Source: Amycolatopsis eburnea
Lineage (GTDB): Bacteria; Actinomycetota; Actinomycetes; Mycobacteriales; Pseudonocardiaceae
NCBI RefSeq assembly: GCF_003937945.1
Contig: NZ_RSEC01000063.1
Coordinates: forward strand, 62,001 to 126,000
Reading direction: 5' to 3'
Length of the DNA: 64,000 bases
Shown: piece by piece, positions 1 to 9,700 of the stretch
How the letters are laid out: each line of letters begins with the position of its first letter
Position numbering within the stretch: the first letter of the stretch is position 1
The notes under the pieces: model-generated
What the model was told of the DNA's origin: nothing
What the model saw: only the letters and a program-made list of their open reading frames with translations
Database searches by the model: none
Translations under genes and position numbers: made by a program

Positions 1-1
1 C

Positions 2-802
2 GCGCGGCGGCTGGCCGAGCGGCACGGCGTCGCGCCTGACGCGCTGGCCGGGCTGGGACTGCGGGTGATCCGCGAGGGTGACGTCCAGCGGCTGATCGCC
101 GAGGCGGGGCCGGAAACCCACACCCCGAGCCGGGCCCAGCGCGGGGTGGCCGCCGCCGTTTCCCAGTCGCACCAGGAGATCCCGGCCGCCTTCACCGCCG
201 TCGTCGTCTCCGCAGGCCCGGCGCTGGCGGCCGCGCGGGAGCTGTCGGCGCGGACGGGCGCGCTCATCGGGCTGCCCGAGCTGCTCGTGGCCGTCCTCGG
301 CAGGCTCACCGCGCGGTTCCCGCTCTGCTACGGCACTCCCACCGCCAAGGGCACGCTGCTGCTGCCCACGGCGGCGCACGTCGGCGTCACAATCGACGTC
401 GGGAAGGGGCTGTTCGCCCCGGTCGTGAAGGACGCCGGTGAGCAGCCGCCGGCCGAAATCGCCGGGCTGCTGATGGACTTCCGCATCAAGGCCATGCGCG
501 AGGACTTCCGGGCCGAAGACCTCGACGGCGCGAACATCCTGCTGTCGCTGAACAACGACGACGACGTCCTGTTCGCCCAGCCCATCGTGTTCCCGGGCCA
601 GACGTCCGCGGTCGCGCTGGGCGGGGTCCGCCAGGAGGCGGTGTTCGCCGCCGACGGCAGCGTCGCCCCGCGCTCGGTGGCCGTGGTCGGGCTGGCCTAC
701 GACCACCGGTTCGTCAACGGCAGCACCGCGGTGGAGTTCCTCAAGGCGATCAAGGCGCTGCTCGAAGCGCCGGAAGGGGTTTCGGATGCCACCGACCGCT
801 GA
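2..802 (+). CDS. 2-oxoacid dehydrogenase E2-type acyltransferase (5' end outside window)
   Basis: The reading frame is open from base 2, so the gene begins upstream; 266 residues are visible. The first ~30 residues (ARRLAERHGV...) look like a peripheral subunit-binding domain that docks E1/E3. After a short linker, residues ~50-255 form the CAT-like catalytic domain, which transfers acyl groups between a lipoyl or CoA carrier and an acceptor. The catalytic signature HxxxDG appears as HRFVNG (His at 704-706, Asn at 716-718), so the usual Asp is Asn. Any lipoyl domain would lie upstream. The 3' end overlaps the FkbH-like gene by 17 bp, implying translational coupling. E2-type enzymes beside FkbH proteins occur in glyceryl-ACP/tetronate pathways (agglomerin Agg4, for example), so a role in secondary metabolism is plausible but inferred. 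A conventional branched-chain or pyruvate complex is the alternative. Confidence 0.85.
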   Translation, partial: ARRLAERHGVAPDALAGLGLRVIREGDVQRLIAEAGPETHTPSRAQRGVAAAVSQSHQEIPAAFTAVVVSAGPALAAARELSARTGALIGLPELLVAVLGRLTARFPLCYGTPTAKGTLLLPTAAHVGVTIDVGKGLFAPVVKDAGEQPPAEIAGLLMDFRIKAMREDFRAEDLDGANILLSLNNDDDVLFAQPIVFPGQTSAVALGGVRQEAVFAADGSVAPRSVAVVGLAYDHRFVNGSTAVEFLKAIKALLEAPEGVSDATDR

Positions 803-2180
803 GCGCGACGCACTGGCCGACGCCGCGGCCGCCGTGCGGGCCCGCCGCCGCGCCCTGCCCGCGGTTCCGCCCGTGCTGACGATCGGAGTGCTGGCCACCT
901 ACACGATCGACCCCGTCGAGCCGTACCTGCGGGTGGCGCTGGCGGACGCGGACCTGCCCCCCGAGATCGTCGTCGGGCCGTTCGACCAGATCCTGCCGGA
1001 ATGCCTGGGCGAGCACGGGAAGCTGGCCCGGCTCACCCCCGACGCGCTCGTCGTCGCGCCCCGCTGGGAGGACCTCCCGGACGGCGAGGAGGAGCCGGAG
1101 CTGCTGCGGCTCGCGGACGCCGCGGTGGCCGCCGCCGACCGCTGGGAGAGCTGCCTGGTGTTCGTGCTCCCGGCGCTCCCGCAGGAGGGCGCCGGGTACT
1201 GGGACGGGACCGCGGCCGCCGTCTCGGCGGCGCGGCAGCGCCTGCGGGACCGGCTCGCCGGCCGGTCCCAGGTGCTGGTCGCCGACGCGGAGTCGGCGGT
1301 GCGCGAGGTCGGGGCGCTGCGCGCGCACCACCCGGCGCTGTACGCGTTCGCCCGGATCCCGTACACCGAGGAAGTGTTCTGGCGCCTCGGCCTCGGCATC
1401 GCGCGGCTCCTGCGCACGCACTTCGGTGGGGTGCCCCGCGTCGTGGTCCTCGGCGCCGACCTCCGGGCGGAGGAGTACGCGGAGGTCCTGCGCGACCCGC
1501 TGCGCCGGCTGGCGGCGGCCGGCGTGCGGATCGGCGCCCAGGACGAGCCCGGCCTCCTGCTGACCGCGGATCCCGAGCTGGCGAGCGCGGCCGCGGAGGG
1601 GGTGCTCCTCGGCCCGGCCACCGAGGACTGGCCGGCGGAGCTGCACGAGGCCGGCGTCTTCGACCGGCCGCTGCCTCGCCGGGCCGGTGCCGCCGCGGTC
1701 GCACCGCCGGAAGCCAACGCCACGTTGTCGCTGGAGGACTTCCTGGCGGGCCTGGAGCTTTCGGTGACGTTCGGCGAGCCGGACGTCCCGAAGGTGACCG
1801 ACCTGCTCGCGCGGGCCAAGGACTTCGTGCTGGGCCCGGTGCCGGCCGGATTCGACCCGGCGGAGTTCGCGACCGCCGGCGACCGGCTGCTGCTGGCGGC
1901 GTCCGTCCGCGACCGCTTCGGCGACCACGGCCTGGGCGCGGTGGCGGCACTGGAGTTCGCCTCGGGTGTCTGCCGCGTCGAGGTGTTCTCGATCTCGTGC
2001 CCGGTGATGGGCCGGGGCGTGGAATCGGTGGTGCTGAAGGAGATCGTCGGCCGGGCCGAGGGCCGCGGCTGTGCCACCGTCGAACTCGTCGTCGCGGCGA
2101 CCGGGCGCAACGACGTCGCCCTGGAGTTCGCGGCGTCGGCGGCCGAGACCACCGGGGCTGTCGTGGTCCGGACGGCGTGA
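786..2180 (+). CDS. FkbH-like protein with degenerate HAD core
   Basis: 464 aa; ATG inside the end of the E2 gene. Residues ~28-200 resemble the N-terminal SGNH-like region of long FkbH proteins (IGVLATYTIDPVEPYL). Residues ~325-460 resemble the FkbH C-terminal GNAT-like domain (DRFGDHGLGAV, then CPVMGRGVESVVLKEIV). FkbH enzymes normally carry a HAD-IIIC phosphatase between these parts, starting with a DxDxT motif, and load glyceryl units from 1,3-bisphosphoglycerate onto an acyl carrier protein. Here the equivalent stretch (around residues 220-226) reads LGADLR, the FLDDNPVER-type motif is missing, and the domain is about 100 residues shorter than usual. Dephosphorylation is therefore unlikely; an acyl-transfer or scaffolding role with the overlapping E2 gene is inferred. 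The gene is followed at once by a terminator, so it ends the transcript. Confidence 0.75.
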   Translation: MPPTAERDALADAAAAVRARRRALPAVPPVLTIGVLATYTIDPVEPYLRVALADADLPPEIVVGPFDQILPECLGEHGKLARLTPDALVVAPRWEDLPDGEEEPELLRLADAAVAAADRWESCLVFVLPALPQEGAGYWDGTAAAVSAARQRLRDRLAGRSQVLVADAESAVREVGALRAHHPALYAFARIPYTEEVFWRLGLGIARLLRTHFGGVPRVVVLGADLRAEEYAEVLRDPLRRLAAAGVRIGAQDEPGLLLTADPELASAAAEGVLLGPATEDWPAELHEAGVFDRPLPRRAGAAAVAPPEANATLSLEDFLAGLELSVTFGEPDVPKVTDLLARAKDFVLGPVPAGFDPAEFATAGDRLLLAASVRDRFGDHGLGAVAALEFASGVCRVEVFSISCPVMGRGVESVVLKEIVGRAEGRGCATVELVVAATGRNDVALEFAASAAETTGAVVVRTA

Positions 2181-2182
2181 CG

Positions 2183-2220
2183 GAAGCCGGCCCCGCCTTC
2201 GTTCAGGCGGGGCCGGCTTC
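2183..2220. terminator. Strong bidirectional terminator hairpin
   Basis: A perfect 15-bp stem (2183-2197 pairs with 2206-2220) with an 8-nt loop lies between the convergent FkbH-like and methyltransferase genes, starting 3 nt after the FkbH stop. There is no long T-tract, as is common in high-GC actinomycetes. The symmetry and placement suit termination from both sides. Confidence 0.85.
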
Positions 2221-2225
2221 GCGCA

Positions 2226-3056
2226 CTACTCGGGCTTGCTCGCGGAGAGCGTCCACGACAGGGGGAGCGGGTCGCCGGGCAGGCGCCAGAAGCCCTCGTC
2301 GTGCTCGTCGCGGACCATGGTGCTGAAGCGCTGCCGGCAGTCGACCGGGACCTCGGTGAAGGTCCGGATCTGCAGCCCGGCCTCGAGCAGCGCGCCCATG
2401 ATCTCCGGGATGGTCCACAGCCAGCTGTACTGCTTGTACGACTCGATGTGCTGGACGTCGTCGTACCCGTCGCCGTAGGTCGCGGAGACCTCGTCCTCCA
2501 GCGGCCCGCTCGGCAGCCGCTCCGGCCGGACGCGCAGGACACCGTCGACCTCTTCCACCGCGGCGAGGATCGGGTGGATCTCCGCGATGTGGAAGACCCC
2601 GCCGGGCCTGAGGAAGTGCGCCACGACCTTGGCCCACGCCTTGAGGTCGGGCAGGAGGTGGAGCACGCCGTAGTCGGTGTAGACGATGTCGAAGGAGCCG
2701 TCCAGCACCTGCGGCAGGTCGAAGACGTTGGCGTGCACGAAGGTGATGTCGGTGTTCAGCCCGTCGGCCAGCTCCCGGCCGATCTTCAGCGCCTCGTCGG
2801 CGAAGTCCACGGCCGTGACGTTCGCGCCCAGCCGCGCCCACGAGATCGCGTTCAGCCCGATGTGGCACTGCAGGTGCAGGAAGTCCTTGCCGGAAACGTC
2901 CCCGAGCGCGCCCTTCTCCAGCGAGCGCAGGCTGCTCTTCCCGGCCCGGAACGCGTCGAGGTCGTAGTAGGTCGAGTCCAGGTGGGCGAGCGCCCGCCGG
3001 TTCCAGCCCTGCTGGTTGCTCTGCATGCGGGTGCGGTCGTCGATGGCGGTGTCCAA
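2226..3056 (-). CDS. Class I SAM-dependent methyltransferase
   Basis: 276 aa from a TTG start (3056-3054) preceded by a GAGAGG ribosome site. The frame stays open to 3161 but that extension looks non-coding, and an internal ATG (MQSNQQGW) has no ribosome site. Motif I is LHLQCHIGLNAISWARLGANVTAVDF: the SAM-binding loop with the acidic residue at the end of beta-2. FDIVYTDYGVLHLL and LRPGGVFHIAEIHP are motifs II-III of the methyltransferase 11/25 fold. The substrate cannot be read from the sequence; small-molecule methylation is typical for this group. It lies alone downstream of an SRPBCC gene on the same strand, 175 bp apart, and ends against the terminator at 2183-2220. Confidence 0.85.
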   Translation of the reverse strand: MDTAIDDRTRMQSNQQGWNRRALAHLDSTYYDLDAFRAGKSSLRSLEKGALGDVSGKDFLHLQCHIGLNAISWARLGANVTAVDFADEALKIGRELADGLNTDITFVHANVFDLPQVLDGSFDIVYTDYGVLHLLPDLKAWAKVVAHFLRPGGVFHIAEIHPILAAVEEVDGVLRVRPERLPSGPLEDEVSATYGDGYDDVQHIESYKQYSWLWTIPEIMGALLEAGLQIRTFTEVPVDCRQRFSTMVRDEHDEGFWRLPGDPLPLSWTLSASKPE

Positions 3057-3231
3057 TGGAGGCCTCTCTTCGCTGTGATGGCCGGCGTCAGGGGCCTGGC
3101 CCCTGCGACCGATCGTGTCCCGCCCCGCTGACTCGGCACTGAAGTCCCCGAACCGGCTCAACGGTCCGGCACGACAGCGTCCCCCGGCCGTCCGAAGTGG
3201 ACGCGCGGCGCCGTCGCCGCGAAGCCTGGCG

Positions 3232-3726
3232 TCAGCCGCGCCGAGCGGCGGGTGCGGCGAGCTCCGCCAGGTGGCGCAGCGAGTTCTCGAGGTGCCCGGG
3301 CCCGAACGGCGGGAACGCGATCCCCCGGTCGCGGATGTGCTGCGGCACCGCCGACCAGTCGTAGGAAAGGGTGACGCCGGTGCTCGCCGCGCCGAGCGGG
3401 GTGAGGTCGTACCGCCAGAGCCAGCCGCCGAACTCCAGCTCGCCGTCGGCCTTCCGGTGCCCTGTCACCCAGCCGATGGCCCGCGGCGCGTCGAACACCT
3501 CGACCCGGTTGACGACCTGGTAGTCCCCGACCGCACGGCTGCCGTGGAACATGTCCATCCGGAAGAGCTGCCCGGTCCGGGTCAGCGGCGCCGGGTCGAC
3601 GGGCTCCCGCACCCAGCCGGTGCCGTCGATCGCCGCGTGCGTCGTCGGGTCCGCCAGCACCGCGAACACCCGCTCGGCGGGCACGGGGAAGGTCAGGGTC
3701 GCGGTCACGGTCTCGTGCTCCGGCAT
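3232..3726 (-). CDS. SRPBCC (START/polyketide cyclase-like) protein
   Basis: 164 aa. The ATG at 3726 is preceded by GAAAGGAC at good spacing; the 21-residue upstream extension is rejected. The sequence begins with the family's first strand (ETVTATLTFPVPAERVFAVLADPTTH) and continues with alternating strands ending in a C-terminal helix (GPGHLENSLRHLAELA). SRPBCC folds enclose a hydrophobic cavity and bind or cyclise lipophilic ligands; many actinobacterial members have no known function. No catalytic residues can be assigned. It sits between the SARP regulator and a methyltransferase, all on the minus strand. Confidence 0.8.
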   Translation of the reverse strand: MPEHETVTATLTFPVPAERVFAVLADPTTHAAIDGTGWVREPVDPAPLTRTGQLFRMDMFHGSRAVGDYQVVNRVEVFDAPRAIGWVTGHRKADGELEFGGWLWRYDLTPLGAASTGVTLSYDWSAVPQHIRDRGIAFPPFGPGHLENSLRHLAELAAPAARRG

Positions 3727-3811
3727 GGTGGCGTCCTTTCTCGGGGAGCTTTCACCGTGACCACGAACGGCCCTGCCCCGGTTCGACACCGGCGGCCGGG
3801 ATTTTCCGGCG

Positions 3812-6613
3812 TCACCCGCGGACGCTGGTGACCGGGTCCAGCAGACGGCGGACTTCGTCGGCCTCCGGGATGCCGAGTTCGGTGTACGCCGCCAGCGCGG
3901 CTTCGAGGTGTGCCTTCGCCTCGGCGTGCCTGCCGGCGGCCCGGCGGGCCGTGCCCAGGCCGTGGTGGGCGACGGCTCGTTCGCGGAGGTGGCCGGTGCG
4001 CTCGGCGAGGGCCAGCGCGCGCTGGTACAACTCGATCGCCTCGTCGCCGGTCTTGGTGGCCGCGAACTCGTTGAGCGCCGAGACTTCGAGGTTCGTGTCG
4101 CCGCCGGTCTTCGCGAACTCCAGGGCGCGGCGGAAGTGGTCGTCGGCCTCCTCCGAGCGGCCCAGGCCGGCGTACGCGCCGCCCAGTGCGGCCAGTACCG
4201 GTCCGCCGAGGCCGGCCGAGCCGAGGTCCAGGGCGATCCGGCCGCTCCGGCGCAGGTAGCCGACCGCCGCGTCGTGGTCGCCGCACCAGCGGTGGTGCTC
4301 GCCGGTGTTGCAGAGGGCGATGCCTTCGAGCAGGGCGTGGCCGGTGCGGCGCGCGGCGGCGAGCGCGAGGCCGAGGTGCTCGCGGGCCGCCGCGCGGTGG
4401 CCGCGGAGGTCGGCGATCGTCGCGAAGGCGTTGCGCACCATGCTTTCGAGCAGATCGTCGCCCCGCTCCACGGCCACGGACAGCGCTTGCTCGAGGTGGC
4501 CGGCGGCTTCGTCGTACCGACCGAGCCGGATCAGGGCGGTGCCGACGGCCCTGGCGGCGAACCCGCGCTCCGGCGTGCCGGGACGGGTCGCGGCGAGCGC
4601 GGCCGAGTGCAGGGCGACCGCGTCGTGGTAGAACGCCGCGACCTCCAGGTACCGCCACAGCGTCGCCGACAGGCGGACCACGTGCCCGGCCAGCTCGGCG
4701 GGCGCGCGGGTGGCCGCCGCCAGCATGGCCGCCCGCTCGGCGTCGAGCCACGCCCGCGCGGCGCCCGCGTCGGCGAAGTCCGGCTGCGGCCCCACCGGGC
4801 ACGGGGCGGGCTCGCGCAGGTACGGCTCGTGGGGCGAGAACCGGTCCATGGCCGCAGAGGCCCAGCCCAGGTAGTGGTCGAAGAGCCGGGTCGACGCGGC
4901 GAGCCGGGCGCCGGGGTCGTCGGTCGCGGCGGCGAGTTCGCCGGCGTAGAGCTTGACGAGGTCGTGCATCCGGAACCGGCCCGGCGGGTCCTCCGCCAGG
5001 AGGTTCGCGGCGCACAGCACCCGCAGCGCCCGGGCGTTCCCGACCAGCGCCGTCGCGGCCGCGCGCCCGATGACGCCGCCGGGTGCCGGCCCGAGCAGCC
5101 GGAACGCCGTGGCGGCCCCGGCGTCGAGGCAGCGGTAGGACACCTCGAACACCGCGCGCAGGTTCGCGGACAGCTCACCGGTGTCCAACGCGTCCAGGCG
5201 GCTTTCGCGCAGTTCGCCGGCCAGCGCGGCCAGCGGGCGGTCCGGCTGGGCCGTGACCCGGGCGGCGATGATCGCGAGTGCCAGGGACAGCCCGCCGCAC
5301 CGGCGCAGGATTTCGCCTGCGGCCTCGGGTTCGGCCGCCAGGCGGGCCGCGCCCAGCTTGTGCGCGAGCAGGTCCCGTGCCTCGGGTTCGGCCAGCGTGC
5401 GCAGCGGCAGCGCGCCCGCGCCGTGGGTGGTGAGCAGGCCGCCCAGCTCGTGCCGGCTGGTGATCAGCACCGAGCAGGAGGACCCGCCGGGCAGCAGCGG
5501 GGTCACGTGCGCGGTGTCGCGGGCGTTGTCCAGCAGCACGAGCAGCCGGCGCTGCGCGGTGAGGCTCCGGTACAGCGCGGCCTGCGCGTCCGGCTCCGGC
5601 GGGATCGACGCCGGGGCCACGCCGAGCGCGCCGAGCAGGCCGCGGAGGGCCCGTTCGGCGGGCACCGGTTCGCGGGCCGGGTCGAAGCCGCGCAGGTCGG
5701 CGTAGAGCTGCCCGTCGGGGAACCGGCTCGCGTTGCCGGCCGCCCACCGCACCGCGAGCCACGTCTTCCCGAGACCGCCGGCGCCGGAGACCACCGCCAC
5801 CGCGCCCGGCGCGGCGAGCAGCCGGTCGAGCGCCGCGAGTTCGCCGGCGCGCCCGGTGAACGACGGCGGCGCGGCCGGGAGCTGCCGGGGGACCGCCGGC
5901 TGCCCGCCGCGCAGGATCCGCTCGTGCACCCCGCGCAGGCGCGGCCCCGGATCGGCGCCGAGTTCGTCGGCCAGCCGGGCCCGGACCCGCTCGTACTCGC
6001 GCAGTGCGTCGGCCGGACGCCCGTCGAGGTGGAGCGCCTCGATCCGCTGCGCCGCCGCGCGTTCCCCGCTCGCGGCGTTCGGCCGGGTCAGCACCTCGGC
6101 GTGGGCGCCGGTGCGCAGCCGGAGGTCGTCGCGATCCAGCTCCGCCGCTTCGCGCTTGCGTTCCAGCTCACCGCGGACACCGTCGACCCACGGCGAGTCC
6201 AGCCCGCTGAACGGTTCGCCCCGCCACAGCCCCAGCGCCTCGTCGTAGAGCGCGAGGGCCGCCGGGTCGTCCGCCGTCGCGCGCGCTCGCCGCAGCAGGT
6301 CCTCGAACCGGTGCACGTCCACCGTCAGCGGGTCGGCGACCAGGACGTAGCCGCCGCGATCGCGTTCGATCGCGACGCCGTCCAGCGGAGCCAGCAGCCC
6401 GCGCAGCCGCGAAACGTAGGCGTAGAGAGCATTCCGCGGCTGCCGCGGCGCGCGTTCGCCCCAGACGCGGTCGATCAGCCGATCGACCGGCACCGCCCGG
6501 CCGACGTCCAGCAGCAGCACCGCCAGCACGTCCCGCTGCCGGGCGTGCCCGACGTCGAGCCGGGTACCGCCGGCGACGACCTCGACGGTGCCCAGCACCC
6601 GCAGTTCCACCAC
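3812..6613 (-). CDS. AfsR/SARP-family transcriptional activator (SARP-NB-ARC-TPR)
   Basis: 933 aa from GTG at 6613, with GGGAGGG 5 nt upstream; the long upstream open frame to 8128 runs over the opposing gene and is rejected. Residues ~1-95 form an OmpR-type winged helix (VELRVLGTVEVV start, then DRLIDRVWGERAP and ALYAYVSRLR). Residues ~96-245 are the bacterial transcriptional activation domain. Residues ~262-560 are an NB-ARC STAND ATPase with P-loop GAGGLGKTW near residue 275 and LLVLLDNARD as Walker B. Residues ~640-930 are TPR-like helical repeats. Such proteins activate pathway-specific promoters in Streptomyces and relatives. It is divergent from the eCIS-like effector gene across 151 bp, so that gene is a possible target. 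A short GC hairpin lies just beyond its stop (3795-3810). Confidence 0.92.
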   Translation of the reverse strand: MVELRVLGTVEVVAGGTRLDVGHARQRDVLAVLLLDVGRAVPVDRLIDRVWGERAPRQPRNALYAYVSRLRGLLAPLDGVAIERDRGGYVLVADPLTVDVHRFEDLLRRARATADDPAALALYDEALGLWRGEPFSGLDSPWVDGVRGELERKREAAELDRDDLRLRTGAHAEVLTRPNAASGERAAAQRIEALHLDGRPADALREYERVRARLADELGADPGPRLRGVHERILRGGQPAVPRQLPAAPPSFTGRAGELAALDRLLAAPGAVAVVSGAGGLGKTWLAVRWAAGNASRFPDGQLYADLRGFDPAREPVPAERALRGLLGALGVAPASIPPEPDAQAALYRSLTAQRRLLVLLDNARDTAHVTPLLPGGSSCSVLITSRHELGGLLTTHGAGALPLRTLAEPEARDLLAHKLGAARLAAEPEAAGEILRRCGGLSLALAIIAARVTAQPDRPLAALAGELRESRLDALDTGELSANLRAVFEVSYRCLDAGAATAFRLLGPAPGGVIGRAAATALVGNARALRVLCAANLLAEDPPGRFRMHDLVKLYAGELAAATDDPGARLAASTRLFDHYLGWASAAMDRFSPHEPYLREPAPCPVGPQPDFADAGAARAWLDAERAAMLAAATRAPAELAGHVVRLSATLWRYLEVAAFYHDAVALHSAALAATRPGTPERGFAARAVGTALIRLGRYDEAAGHLEQALSVAVERGDDLLESMVRNAFATIADLRGHRAAAREHLGLALAAARRTGHALLEGIALCNTGEHHRWCGDHDAAVGYLRRSGRIALDLGSAGLGGPVLAALGGAYAGLGRSEEADDHFRRALEFAKTGGDTNLEVSALNEFAATKTGDEAIELYQRALALAERTGHLRERAVAHHGLGTARRAAGRHAEAKAHLEAALAAYTELGIPEADEVRRLLDPVTSVRG

Positions 6614-6764
6614 GACGGCCCTCCCTGCGTTCAGGCCTAGCGGATCGGCGGCGCCGGGACAAGGTCCGCACCGGCGGTGCGCAGGTCCGGCGTCCAGCGG
6701 TGACGCCCGGGTGACGTCGGAGCCGCGCGGCCGTGACGCCTCGAGTGCGATTCTGCCCCCAACC

Positions 6765-9700
6765 ATGTCCACATCCTTCAAAGTCCGCGCTCCGCGTGCG
6801 AAGGCACCGGTGGCGGCTCCGGTGCCGGACCTGCTTGCGCCCGCCGCGCGTGCGTCGGGTTCGCCACCGCGGGTCGGGCCCGCGCTGTCCGGGTGGCCCG
6901 GGCAGCTGCTGGCCGGGCAGGACTTGGTCGGGAACCAGGCGGTCGCGGCCGGTGCGCTGTCGACCAGCCCGCGCCCGCCGACCGCGAAACCGGCCCCGGG
7001 GAAGAAACCGGAGCCGATGCCGCTCCGGAAGGCGACCGCGCCACCCGCACCCGGTGCGGACCGGAAGGACGCGAAGGGCACCGACGAGCGCCCCGAGAAG
7101 GGTGCGAAGAAGAAGGAGGACGCGGCAGGTCCGCGAACACCGGGTGCGGACCCGAAGTTCCAGGCGTTGAAGAAGGACGTCGCGGCCAAGAAGCGGCGGG
7201 TCGCGTCGAGCCACCCGCCGCCGGCCGCGGAGGCCGGTGCCGCGCAGGGGGCTGCGGTGCCGCCGGCCGATGACCGGGAGGCTCGCGGCAAGGCGGCGCA
7301 CGCCGAGGACATGGCGGCCGCCCAGCCCAAGCAATTCGACAAGCAGGCCTTCATCGCCGCGGTCGAGAAGGCGGTCAAGGACCGCGCTCCGAAGAACCTG
7401 GACGAAGCGGACAAGTTCGGGGAGTCGGGCAAGGCCGAGGAGGTCAAGACCGAGGTCCAGGGCAAGGTCGGCGCGGGCAAGGACGCCGCGGCCCAGGAGA
7501 TCGCCGATACGACCGCCGCCGCACCACAACCCGCCCCCGACACCAAGCAGGTGGTGCCGCTGGCGGTGGACCAGGTGCCGGGAAAACCGGAGGCACCGAA
7601 CCCGGCCCAGGCCGCCCCGGACGCGCTCCCGAAGTCGGCCACGGACATGTCGGACGGACCGCGGCAGGTCACCGACCGGATGGCCGAGGCACAGGTCACC
7701 GAGCAGCAGCTGGCGATGAAGAACTCACGCGAGCCGGGGTTCGACAAGGCGGTGCGGGACAAGAAGACCCTGGAAGCACACTCGGAATCCGCGCCGGAAC
7801 AGCTGCGGGCCGGCGAGGCCACCGAGCTGAAGAAGGTCAAGGCCACGGCCGCGACCCGGGGTGCGGGCGCGATGGCGGCCATCCACACCACCCGCGTCGC
7901 CACCGGCCGGCAGGTCGCCACCGGCAAGCAGGGCGCCAAAGGCCACGACGAGGACAAGCGCGCGCAGGTCGCCGCTTTGCTGCAGAAGGTGTTCGACGAC
8001 ACCAAGGCGGACGTCGAGAAGATCCTCTCCGACCTGGACAAGAAGGTCGACGACCAGTTCACCACCGGCGAGAAACGAGCACGGGACCGGTTCACCGACG
8101 AGCACACCCGGGGTATGGACGAGTACAAGGACCGCCGCTACTCGGGCTGGGCGGGCAAGGCCCGCTGGGTGAAGGACCTGTTCGCCGACCTGCCGGAGGA
8201 AGCCAACCGGATCTACGAACGCGCCCGCGACCACTACCTGACCGCGATGCGCGAGGTCATCGCCGACGTCGCCGGCACCGTCGAGAGCGAGCTGCGGCAC
8301 GCGAAGGAGCGCATCGCCTCGGGCCGCAAGGAGCTCAAGCAGGCGGTCGACACCCTGCCGAAGGACCTCCGCGCGATCGGCAAGGAGGCGGCCGCGGACT
8401 TCGAGGGCAAGTTCGACGAGCTGGCGGACACGGTCGACGACAAGGGCACCGAGCTGGTCGACACCCTGGCGACCAAGTACGTCGACGCGGTCAAGGCGGT
8501 CGACGCCGAGATCGCGGCGGAGAAGGAGAAGAACAAGAGCCTCTTCCACAAGGCCGCCGACGCGATCGGCGGCGTCATCGACACCATCAAGGAACTGGGC
8601 CGGCTGCTGGGGGGCGTCCTGCGCAAGGCCGCCTCGGCGGTTCCCCTGATCCTGCGCGACCCGATCGGCTTCCTCGGCCGGCTCATCTCCGGCGTCGGCG
8701 GCGGCCTGAAGCTGTTCATGGACAACGCCGGCCGCCACCTCCAGCAGGGCGTGCTGGCCTGGCTGCTGGGCACCGGCGTGGCCGCGGGCCTGCAACTGCC
8801 GACCAGCTTCGACGTCCTCGGCATCCTCGTGCTGATCGCCGGCCTGCTCGGGCTGTCGTGGCCGAACATCCGCGACCGCCTGGCCCGGCGGGTGAACCCG
8901 AAGGCGATGGCGGCCGCGGAAACCGGCACGGACGCGATCCCGATCGTCGTGGAAGCGAAGAAACGCGGCGTCGCCGGGCTGTGGTCGGACCTGAAGTCCC
9001 GCGTGGGAGACCTGAAGCGGGACCTGATCGGCAAGCTGGTGTCCTACCTGCTGCCGACGATCATCATCGCGGGCATCACCTGGATCGTCTCCCTGTTCAA
9101 CCCCGCATCGGCGTTCATCCGCGCGTGCAAGATGATCATCGACATCATCCGGTTCATCGTGACCCAGGGCCGGCAGATCATCGAGTTCGTCAACACCGTG
9201 CTCGACGCGGTGATCGCCATCGCCCGCGGTGGCACCGGCGGGGTCCCGGCCATGGTCGAACGCGCGCTCGCCCGCTCGATCCCCGTCCTCATCGGCGCGC
9301 TGGCCGCCATCCTCGGCATCGGGGGCATCGCGGGCAAGGTCAAGCAGATCTTCCAGGCGCTGTCCCGCCCGGTGAACCGAGCCATCGACTGGGTCATCGA
9401 CAAGATCACCGGCCTGCTCAAGAAGCTCTGGAACAAGATCAAACCCAAACCCGCGAAGCCGAAGCGCCCCAAGCCGAAGCGCCCGAAGGACGGCGGCAGA
9501 CCGGACCGCCCGCGGCGCCGGCCACGTCGCCCGCGTCGCCCCGACGCCCGCAGGCCGGGCAAACGCCGACCGGACCGCGGGCCCGGCCGCCGCCCGCGCG
9601 AACGGTCGGAGGCGGACAAGCGGCGCTCGCTGAACGCCGCCCTGCGCGCGGCGAACCGGCTCATCGGTGCCGCCTCCGCGACGGTCGACGGCGTGCGGCG

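Noticed and set aside
3795..3810. Hairpin GCCGG-GATTTT-CCGGC as a terminator of the SARP gene
   Set aside because: Only five base pairs; mentioned with the gene but not strong enough to list.
3908..6640. A 910-codon plus-strand frame
   Set aside because: Antisense shadow of the SARP regulator, which has full domain support.
6614..8128. Extension of the SARP frame to 8128, adding about 500 N-terminal residues
   Set aside because: It runs over the opposing effector gene, and a good ribosome site and family start exist at 6613.
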